A stretch of DNA of 11,196 nucleotides from Planctomycetaceae bacterium UBA4655. Its GTDB lineage: Bacteria > Planctomycetota > Planctomycetia > Pirellulales > UBA1268. How positions within the stretch are numbered: the first letter of the stretch is position 1; each line of letters starts with the position of its first letter. Both the position numbers and the translations under genes were made by a program. Below are positions 1 to 4,773 of the stretch, piece by piece. Where the stretch lies: the NCBI GenBank assembly GCA_002405515.1, contig DHLZ01000161.1, forward strand, positions 5,296-16,491. The letters run 5' to 3'. Below the pieces are notes generated by a model. That model did not search any database, was not told where the DNA came from, and saw only the letters and a program-made list of their open reading frames with translations.

Positions 1-30
1 CCTGAGCCCAGCGACCCTGAGCCCAGCGAC
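1..30. repeat. Two tandem copies of a 15-bp unit
   Basis: The unit CCTGAGCCCAGCGAC occurs twice without interruption at 1-15 and 16-30, and is cut by the window edge, so more copies may lie to the left. It ends 6 bases from the stop codon of the minus-strand gene that follows. It is outside any gene seen here. It does not form a strong hairpin on its own, so I cannot call it a terminator. Its function is unknown. Confidence 0.8.
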
Positions 31-36
31 AGCCCG

Positions 37-363
37 CTACCAGCCCATCACCATGTTCGACTCGATGACCTTGCGGGCCCGCTCGAGGTCGTCGCCGGTC
101 TCCCGCATGTAGAGCCGGATCGCGTGCACCTTGTCGCCGGCGGCCTTCGAGAGGCATTCCCTGGCCGTGTTGCACGGATCGCCGCGGTGATCGGTGAGAC
201 CGAGGGCCGATTTCGAGATGACCCACGTGTCGCGAGGCCGGCGGGTGAGCCGCTTCACTTCCTCGCCGGGGTAGGCGTCATGGACGACGGCCCCCGCGGC
301 CTGCTCGTCGCTGGCCCAGCAGATGATGATGTGGGCGCTCGTCTCGATCTCGAAGAGCGGCAT
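37..363 (-). CDS. Small hypothetical protein with L7/L12-like C-terminal segment
   Basis: This is a 108-residue soluble protein of unknown function with no signal peptide or membrane segment. Seen: codons end mostly in G or C, as in neighbouring real genes. The ATG at 363 is preceded by a Shine-Dalgarno sequence, GGAAAGGA, ending 9 bases upstream, and by a promoter-like pair at 402-431. Residues 1-50 look like an alpha/beta unit (FEIETSAHIIICWASDEQAAG, then TWVIS). Residues 76-103 (GDKVHAIRLYMRETGDDLER and on) have the spacing of the ribosomal L7/L12 C-terminal domain, in which a GxKxxAIKxxRxxTGxxLxEA pattern precedes a VE. Inferred: a stand-alone L7/L12-like fold, used for protein binding rather than as a ribosomal stalk, since it lacks the stalk N-terminal domain and hinge. 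It could equally be an unrelated small regulator. It is divergent from the TPR gene. Confidence 0.8.
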   Translation of the reverse strand: MPLFEIETSAHIIICWASDEQAAGAVVHDAYPGEEVKRLTRRPRDTWVISKSALGLTDHRGDPCNTARECLSKAAGDKVHAIRLYMRETGDDLERARKVIESNMVMGW

Positions 364-392
364 GAGGAGCCATCCTTTCCGTGCGGGGCCGC

Positions 393-434
393 CAAACCCG
401 CACTCTAGTCAAACCCGAAAGCGTGCGTCAAACC
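393..434. repeat. Three CAAACC repeats in a divergent intergenic region
   Basis: CAAACC occurs at 393-398, 410-415 and 429-434, inside the longer forms CCAAACCCG, TCAAACCCG and TCAAACCG. The start-to-start distances are 17 and 19 bases. The last two overlap or adjoin the -10 and -35 hexamers proposed for the minus-strand gene. Repeats in this position can be operator half-sites; this is inference only. Confidence 0.4.
402..431 (-). promoter_or_regulatory. Candidate sigma-70-type promoter of the 108-residue gene
   Basis: Reading the minus strand, TTGACG (426-431, five of six to consensus) and TAGAGT (402-407, four of six) are separated by 18 bases. The predicted start near 394-396 leaves a leader of about 30 bases that contains the Shine-Dalgarno sequence of the gene ending at 37. 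Confidence 0.5.
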
Positions 435-446
435 GTCTCCAAAGGC

Positions 447-452
447 TATCAT
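447..452 (+). promoter_or_regulatory. Candidate -10 box directly before the TPR gene
   Basis: TATCAT (five of six to TATAAT) lies 7 bases before the ATG at 460, so transcription would begin at or next to the start codon. No good -35 hexamer is seen at the usual distance, and no Shine-Dalgarno sequence lies before the ATG. Together this suggests a leaderless mRNA. Confidence 0.35.
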
Positions 453-459
453 CGGAACG

Positions 460-1422
460 ATGTCCACCCGCCGCTACGACCCGCTCGGCTTTCCCGTCCC
501 GATCGACTTCGATTCGGAGTCGCCGGTCGGTGGAGGTCCGTCCGCCGTTCCTGCGGAGAGGGTGCTGACGAGCCGACGTGGAGGGCCGACGCGTGGCCGG
601 GCCGGCCGCGGAAAGCGACTCTTCCTGCTGGCCTTGCTCGGGGCATGCGTCGTGCCGACGGTGCTCGGGCCGGTGATCCTCCCGGAGATCCGCGAGGGAG
701 TGGTGCGATTTTCGCTCTGGAGGAGCGCGACGTTCGAGGTCGATGACGAGTCGGCCGCGGCGGCTGCCGAGATCGACCGGGCGATCCAGTGGCACGGCGA
801 CGACGTGGAGCTCTACTGCCTGCGGGGAAAGCTCCTGCTCGAGGCCCGCGACCCTGCGGCCGCGATCCGCGATGCCGATCGCGCGGCCTCGCTCGACCCG
901 CGAAACGCCGAGCCGCTGCGGCTGCGGGCGATCGCCCACGTGTGCCTTGGCGACGCCGACGCGGCGGTCGCGTGCGCCAGCAAGGCGGTGTCGCTGGTCG
1001 GCGAGGGAGATCCGGGCGGCCTGAATTTCCGGGCCTACATCCGCGCGGTCGTCGGCCGCGAGATCCCGGAGGCGCTCCGCGACATCGAGCGGGCGTTGAA
1101 CGCGACGGGCGAGGCGTCGCCCGAACTGCTCGACACGCACGGCTTCCTGCTCCACCTTGCCGGCCGACAGGACGAGGCGCTCGCGACGATGGAGCTGGCC
1201 ATCGACGGCATGCGGCAGTCACGCCGGCAGCTCGTCTTCATGGCAGGTCAGTTCGAGCGGACCGAGTTCGCCCGCAGGCTGCGGTCGGTCGATCACGCGA
1301 TCGCCGTGATGCTCCACCACCGCGGCCTGATCCACGAGGCGGTTGGCCGGGAGCGGCAGGCGGCGGAGGATTTCGAAATGGCCCGACGGAAGGGGTTCGA
1401 TTCCACGAGAGGGATTTTCTAG
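460..1422 (+). CDS. TPR-repeat protein with one N-terminal membrane segment
   Basis: This 320-residue protein probably acts as a scaffold at the inner membrane. Seen: residues 1-52 are polar, Pro/Gly/Arg-rich and probably cytoplasmic. Residues 53-75 (RLFLLALLGACVVPTVLGPV) form one hydrophobic segment preceded by Arg and Lys, predicting an N-in anchor. The rest is helical with tetratricopeptide repeats: clear ones at 115-147 (ending AASLDP) and 148-181, weaker ones at about 185-218 and 221-250, and a last one at about 282-315. TPRs bind protein partners; none is identified here. The ATG at 460 is chosen because it is the first in frame and sits just after a -10-like TATCAT; there is no Shine-Dalgarno sequence. 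The gene is monocistronic by layout: divergent from the 108-residue gene and followed by a separately promoted tRNA. Its function beyond partner binding is unknown. Confidence 0.88.
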   Translation: MSTRRYDPLGFPVPIDFDSESPVGGGPSAVPAERVLTSRRGGPTRGRAGRGKRLFLLALLGACVVPTVLGPVILPEIREGVVRFSLWRSATFEVDDESAAAAAEIDRAIQWHGDDVELYCLRGKLLLEARDPAAAIRDADRAASLDPRNAEPLRLRAIAHVCLGDADAAVACASKAVSLVGEGDPGGLNFRAYIRAVVGREIPEALRDIERALNATGEASPELLDTHGFLLHLAGRQDEALATMELAIDGMRQSRRQLVFMAGQFERTEFARRLRSVDHAIAVMLHHRGLIHEAVGRERQAAEDFEMARRKGFDSTRGIF

Positions 1423-1443
1423 GCGGGTTTTTTCGAGCGGGGA

Positions 1444-1470
1444 TTTACGGCCCGGAAGGGCTGCTATACT
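1444..1470 (+). promoter_or_regulatory. Candidate promoter of tRNA-Asp
   Basis: TATACT at 1465-1470 is a five-of-six -10 box. TTTACG at 1444-1449 resembles a -35 box, but the 15-base spacing is short. Transcription would begin near 1477, giving a leader of about 59 bases before the tRNA at 1536. A small stem GCCC-GGAA-GGGC lies between the two hexamers; its role, if any, is unknown. Confidence 0.5.
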
Positions 1471-1535
1471 CTGTGGCTTGCGAGGCCCAGCCCGTTCACG
1501 GCTCGCGGCGGCAGCCCTGCCGACCGCGGTCCAGA

Positions 1536-1609
1536 GGGGGTGTAGCTCAGTTGGTTAGAGCGCCAGCCTGTCACGTTGGAGGCCGCGGGTTCGAGTCCCG
1601 TCACCCTCG
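1536..1609 (+). tRNA. tRNA-Asp (anticodon GTC)
   Basis: A complete cloverleaf of 74 bases can be folded by hand. The acceptor stem pairs GGGGGTG (1536-1542) with CACCCTC (1602-1608), with one G-U pair at 2:71. The D stem is GCTC/GAGC with loop AGTTGGTTA. The anticodon stem CCAGC/GTTGG has one G-U pair, and the loop CTGTCAC gives anticodon GTC. The variable loop is AGGCC. The T stem GCGGG/CCCGT encloses TTCGAGT. The discriminator is G (1609), as expected for tRNA-Asp. CCA is not encoded and must be added after transcription. The gene stands alone, with a -10-like box upstream, and faces the kinase gene. Confidence 0.97.
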
Positions 1610-1649
1610 CTTTTTCACCCTCGGTTTTTGTTTTTCACCCTCGGTTTTT
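1601..1649 (+). repeat. tRNA-Asp 3' end repeated twice downstream
   Basis: The 15-base unit TCACCCTCGSTTTTT occurs at 1601-1615, 1615-1629 and 1635-1649. The first copy contains the 3' acceptor strand and discriminator of tRNA-Asp; the other two are identical over 19 bases (1611-1629 and 1631-1649) with a 20-base period. The T-tracts may help end tRNA transcription, but no hairpin lies between them. The last T-tract runs into the stop codon of the convergent kinase gene (complement of 1649-1651). Confidence 0.9.
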
Positions 1650-2770
1650 CAGTCCAGCTCCTCCATCCAGAGCCGGATTTCGTTTTCGTATTCGCTCGCA
1701 AGCCCGCCGACGATGAGCTGACGGTGGAAGCTCGCGGCCCCCTCCTTCACGAGGTCGGCCGCCTCGGCGCTCGGAAACCGCTTGGCGGGGTCGGCGGCGA
1801 TGAGGCCGCCGAGGAACGTCATCAGGAGCTCGTTGCAGGTCACGTCGCTCGGCAGCACCTGTGAAAGCCTGTGCGGCAGCGACCGCTTCGCCTCCAGCAG
1901 GTCGCGGTAGCTCCGCAGGCCCGCGAAAGGCGGGTGGCCGGCGAGCATCTCGATGAGCACATAGCCGAGGCTCGCGAGGTCGCTTCGCGGAGTGCATTCG
2001 CGGCCCTCGAGCACTTCCGGCGCGGCGTAGGCGGGAGTGCAGGTGCGGTTGGGGGGCATGTTGTCGAGCGCGATCGCGGAGCCGATGTCGATGATCTTCG
2101 CGTTGCCCGTCCGCTTGACCATGATGTTGGAGGTCTTGATGTCGCCGTGGACGATCCCCTCACGGTGGAGCGCGGCGAGGGCCGCGAGGCACTCCCGCAC
2201 GATCGCGATCGCGATGCCGGGCTTGAGCCGCGACTGCTGCGGCCCCGCCGTCACGATCACGTTGTTGAGGTAGCTCAATCGCTCGGGGCTCACCCGCTGG
2301 CGAGTTCGCTCGAGCATGTCCGTGGCGAGCAGACGTGAAAGGTCGTGCCCGTCGATCCACTCCATCTCCATGAGGCGGATCCGCCGCTGTTCGACGAAGT
2401 TGTGGACGTCGAGCAGGTTGTCCTGCTGGATGAGCGCCACCCGGGCGGCCACCGCCGCAATCCGCCCCATCGCCTCGTCGTAGTCGGCCTCGGTGTCGTA
2501 CCGCTCGGGAGAGAAGATCTTGAGTGCGACCGGCAGCGTGAAGCCGTCGGTGCCCCGCCGCATCGAGAGGAACACGACCCCCTGCCCTCCCGCCCCGAGC
2601 CGACGGGCCAGGTTGTGGTGCGTGGTCCAGCTCATCCGGCCGCCTTCGAGCACCTCCCCGTACCGCGACAGGAGCTCCTCGGGGCAGCGGCTCCCAACCT
2701 CGCCGGCCACGGCGATCGTGCCGCGTTCCTCCCTGAATACGGTCGTCGTCATGCTATCCCTGGCGTTCAT
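1649..2770 (-). CDS. Serine/threonine protein kinase, soluble, Hanks type
   Basis: This 373-residue protein should transfer phosphate from ATP to Ser/Thr of protein targets. Seen: glycine loop GAGGQG at 59-64, ATP-binding lysine K84 in VALKIF, catalytic loop HGDIKTSN at 208-215 (D210, K212, N215), metal-binding DIG at 228-230 in place of DFG, APE at 250-252, SDLASLGYVLIEMLAG at 263-278 and the late arginine R331. Residues 1-50 are a short leader without a known domain. There is no membrane segment or C-terminal sensor domain, unlike many PknB-type receptors, so it is probably cytoplasmic. HGD replaces HRD, making it a non-RD kinase, which often does not need activation-loop phosphorylation. 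The key catalytic residues are present, so I expect activity. The start at 2770 is supported by GGAGGA a few bases upstream and by ATGA overlap with the dehydrogenase, which implies translational coupling. No terminator is seen; the gene ends 40 bases from the convergent tRNA. Confidence 0.93.
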   Translation of the reverse strand: MNARDSMTTTVFREERGTIAVAGEVGSRCPEELLSRYGEVLEGGRMSWTTHHNLARRLGAGGQGVVFLSMRRGTDGFTLPVALKIFSPERYDTEADYDEAMGRIAAVAARVALIQQDNLLDVHNFVEQRRIRLMEMEWIDGHDLSRLLATDMLERTRQRVSPERLSYLNNVIVTAGPQQSRLKPGIAIAIVRECLAALAALHREGIVHGDIKTSNIMVKRTGNAKIIDIGSAIALDNMPPNRTCTPAYAAPEVLEGRECTPRSDLASLGYVLIEMLAGHPPFAGLRSYRDLLEAKRSLPHRLSQVLPSDVTCNELLMTFLGGLIAADPAKRFPSAEAADLVKEGAASFHRQLIVGGLASEYENEIRLWMEELD

Positions 2771-3732
2771 GCGTCCTCCGGTTCGGGAAACCCGAGTCGT
2801 TTATCGACACGGTTTCTCAACGTTCCGCCCCGCACGTATCTTTCGAGATTATCACAAAAGAAGTCGGTCATCGCATCGATTCGGCGGGCCGACTGGCCGG
2901 CGACGTGGGGCGTGATGATGAGTCTGGGAGCCGTCCAGAGAGGGCTGTCGGCGGCCGGCGGCTCCTGTGGCGTCACGTCGAGCGCGGCCGAATCGAGCTG
3001 GCCGCTGGAGAGCGCGGCGGCGAGGGCGTGCTCGTCCACGAGCGGCCCCCGTGCCATGTTGACGAGGATCGCCCCGCGTTTCATCGCGGCGAGCGCCTTT
3101 CCGTCGATCATGCCGCGGGTCTGGTCGGTGAGCGGCGCGGAGAGGAAGAGCACGTCGGCCTCCGCGAGCAGTTTTGGGAGGCTCTCCGGCCCGCCCAGGA
3201 AGTCCACGTGGGCGGGTTTTCGCACCGGAAACCAGTCGGTGGCGAGGATCCTCACGCGAAACGGCACGAGCATTTCGGCGAGCCTCCGGCCCACCCCGCC
3301 GAGCCCCACGATCCCGACCGTGGCGTCGGTGAGGTCGCGTGTGGGACGGCGGACGAACTCGCGGGCCGCCTGCTGGGCGAGAAACAGGGGCAGCCGTCGC
3401 GTGCAGGCGATGGCCAGGCCGATCGCGTGCTCGGAAACCTGGTCGGCGAGCACGCCGGAGGCGCTCGTGACCGTGATGTCGGAGCCGACGATCGGGGGCA
3501 CGAGGCAGTGGTCGAGCCCCGCGGCCGACGACTGTATCCACCGCAGACGCCCGCGGGAAACGACCTGTTCCCACGGCACGGGCACCTTTGGGTGGCCGCA
3601 AAAGATATCGGCCTCGGGCAGTTCCTCCGCCACCCTCTCCTGCCCCGCATCGACGATCGTCGCATCGGGGGCGATCGCCTGAATCTGCTCGACGTGCCTC
3701 GGCTCGACCGGATAACAGAGAACGATTCGCAT
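2767..3732 (-). CDS. D-isomer-specific 2-hydroxyacid dehydrogenase, NAD-dependent
   Basis: This 321-residue enzyme should interconvert a 2-hydroxyacid and a 2-oxoacid with NAD(H), in the cytoplasm. Seen: the dinucleotide-binding motif GLGGVG at 143-148 and the adenosine-ribose acidic residue D166 (ILATDW), which favours NAD over NADP. The catalytic triad is complete: R228 (NMARGP), E257 (DVTPQEP) and H276 (TPHVAG). Length fits the short members of the family (glyoxylate/hydroxypyruvate reductase-like); there is no ACT domain as in long SerA enzymes. The exact substrate cannot be read from sequence. The start at 3732 is the first ATG giving the family's usual N-terminus (MRIVLCYP). The frame stays open far upstream across the opposite strand of other genes, but that extension is not part of this protein. 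GGAGG lies 16 bases upstream, too far for normal use, and TATACT lies between. It is the first gene of an operon with the kinase (ATGA overlap). Confidence 0.95.
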   Translation of the reverse strand: MRIVLCYPVEPRHVEQIQAIAPDATIVDAGQERVAEELPEADIFCGHPKVPVPWEQVVSRGRLRWIQSSAAGLDHCLVPPIVGSDITVTSASGVLADQVSEHAIGLAIACTRRLPLFLAQQAAREFVRRPTRDLTDATVGIVGLGGVGRRLAEMLVPFRVRILATDWFPVRKPAHVDFLGGPESLPKLLAEADVLFLSAPLTDQTRGMIDGKALAAMKRGAILVNMARGPLVDEHALAAALSSGQLDSAALDVTPQEPPAADSPLWTAPRLIITPHVAGQSARRIDAMTDFFCDNLERYVRGGTLRNRVDKRLGFPEPEDA

Positions 3733-3742
3733 GCCGAGGCCG

Positions 3743-3772
3743 AGTATACCTCCGTGGGACTCGCGTTGTAGG
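3743..3772 (-). promoter_or_regulatory. Candidate promoter of the dehydrogenase-kinase operon
   Basis: On the minus strand TATACT (3743-3748) is a five-of-six -10 box. A weak -35, CCTACA (3767-3772), lies 18 bases upstream. Transcription would begin near 3736, leaving a leader of only a few bases before the ATG at 3732. The region overlaps the -35 of the divergent promoter. Confidence 0.45.
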
Positions 3773-3794
3773 CGGCTCGAGGGCTTGGCATAAT
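3766..3794 (+). promoter_or_regulatory. Candidate promoter of the DoxX-oxidoreductase operon
   Basis: TTGTAG (3766-3771) and CATAAT (3789-3794, five of six to TATAAT) are separated by 17 bases. Transcription would begin near 3801. It is back-to-back with the minus-strand promoter; the two -35 regions overlap, so one bound polymerase or regulator could affect both operons. Confidence 0.5.
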
Positions 3795-3808
3795 CAGGAG
3801 CCCAGGAG

Positions 3809-3826
3809 ATGCAATATTTTCCATGA
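3809..3826 (+). other. Possible five-codon leader ORF (MQYFP) coupled to the DoxX gene
   Basis: ATG at 3809 opens a frame of five codons, M-Q-Y-F-P, ending in TGA at 3824-3826. That stop overlaps the ATG of the DoxX gene (3823-3825) as ATGA. AGGAG at 3796-3800 ends 8 bases before the leader ATG, a good distance, and a second AGGAG at 3804-3808 directly precedes it. The DoxX ATG itself has its nearest AGGAG 14 bases away, which is long. A terminating ribosome could therefore re-initiate on the DoxX start. If transcription begins at about 3801, the first AGGAG would be missing from the mRNA, which weakens the case. No translation data support it. Confidence 0.35.
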
Positions 3827-4761
3827 TCCGGTTGCCGATCCTCGCCGTCGCGGCCCTCGTGTTGTTGCGGCTCGTCGTGGGGCTGCATTTTTTCCTCGAA
3901 GGTCTCAGCCACCTGAGGGATCCGAACTGGTCGAGTGCGGGCTTCCGGAAGGCCGCGGTCGGGCCACTCGCGGAGCGGTACCGGGCCGCCCTGCCGCAGG
4001 TCGGCGACTGGGACGGCGCGGTTGCAACGCTTGGTACGGGCGACACGGCCTCGGCGGTCGAGGCCTGGAAAAAAACGGTCGAGGCCGGCTGGCGGAAGCT
4101 TCTCGAGGCCCGCATCAAGGCCGTGCCGCTCGACAAGGCGAGGCTTGCCGATGCGGAGGCCGCCATCGAGCGAACTTCGAAGGAGTTTGGCGACTACCTC
4201 GCCGGGATCGCCCCCGATATCGAGGAGTACAGGCTCCAACTGTCCCGGATCGACCGGATGGCCCGGCAGTCCGCTGCCGACGGGCCGCCGTTCGAGCGGA
4301 CGCGGCTCGCCAGGAAACGGCAGGAGAGCGGGCAACGCGCATCCGGCTGGATGGCCGACGCCGAGGGGTTCGAGGCCAGGCTCGTGGGCGAGTGGGACGC
4401 ATCCCTTTCGCCGGCCGAGAGGACGCTCGCGGCCGCCGCCCGGGAGCGAGGCCCGCTCTGGAAGGCCGACCGGTTCGTGAGCTGGTCGCTCGTGACGATC
4501 GGGGCCTGCCTCGTCCTGGGGGTGCTCGTCAAATTCAACGCGATGGGCGGGGTGTTTTTCCTCGGAAGCGTCATCGCCTCGCAGCCTTTCTGGGTCGCGG
4601 CCGCCCAGCCGACCTATGATCAATGGGTGGAGATGGCGGCCCTGCTGGCCCTCGCGGCGATGCCGTGCGGTGGATGGTGCGGGCTCGACTATTTCCTCAT
4701 GCCGAGGCTGGAAAAATTCTGCCCGCTCGCCCGATGCTGTGGCCGGGGTCGTGAAGTCTGA
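3823..4761 (+). CDS. DoxX-like integral membrane protein with a long helical insert
   Basis: This 312-residue protein is predicted in the inner membrane. Seen: one hydrophobic helix at 5-25, then the DoxX-like stretch LHFFLEGLSHLRDPNWSSAG at 21-40, and three more helices at about 218-236, 239-258 and 268-288, with the motif GGWCGLDYF at the end of the last. DoxX domains usually have four helices close together in about 130-150 residues. Here about 190 charged, helix-prone residues (27-217) separate helices one and two, with many Lys, Arg and Glu. The short C-terminal tail is cysteine-rich (C282, C286, C300, C305, C306). DoxX relatives act in thiosulfate:quinone oxidation or redox homeostasis, but here the function is inferred only. 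The ATG at 3823 is the first plausible start; its Shine-Dalgarno is distant and a tiny ORF overlaps it. The next gene begins 12 bases downstream, so the two are probably one operon. Confidence 0.82.
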   Translation: MIRLPILAVAALVLLRLVVGLHFFLEGLSHLRDPNWSSAGFRKAAVGPLAERYRAALPQVGDWDGAVATLGTGDTASAVEAWKKTVEAGWRKLLEARIKAVPLDKARLADAEAAIERTSKEFGDYLAGIAPDIEEYRLQLSRIDRMARQSAADGPPFERTRLARKRQESGQRASGWMADAEGFEARLVGEWDASLSPAERTLAAAARERGPLWKADRFVSWSLVTIGACLVLGVLVKFNAMGGVFFLGSVIASQPFWVAAAQPTYDQWVEMAALLALAAMPCGGWCGLDYFLMPRLEKFCPLARCCGRGREV

Positions 4762-4773
4762 GAAGGTGAAGCG

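Noticed and set aside
409..1222. Two long minus-strand frames opposite the TPR gene
   Set aside because: They are Arg-rich and low in complexity, with no domain, while the plus-strand frame has a membrane segment and TPR repeats.
1423..1465. The T-tract at 1427-1432 as an intrinsic terminator of the TPR gene
   Set aside because: No stable stem precedes the T-run; the GCCC-GGAA-GGGC stem comes after it and lacks a T-tract of its own.
1601..1649. The repeats after the tRNA as a phage or island attachment site
   Set aside because: The copies are adjacent and only about 15-19 bases long, with no integrase or mobile gene between or near them. An old scar is possible but not shown.
2345..3771. 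Long plus-strand frames opposite the kinase and dehydrogenase
   Set aside because: The minus-strand products carry complete sets of catalytic motifs; the plus-strand frames show none.
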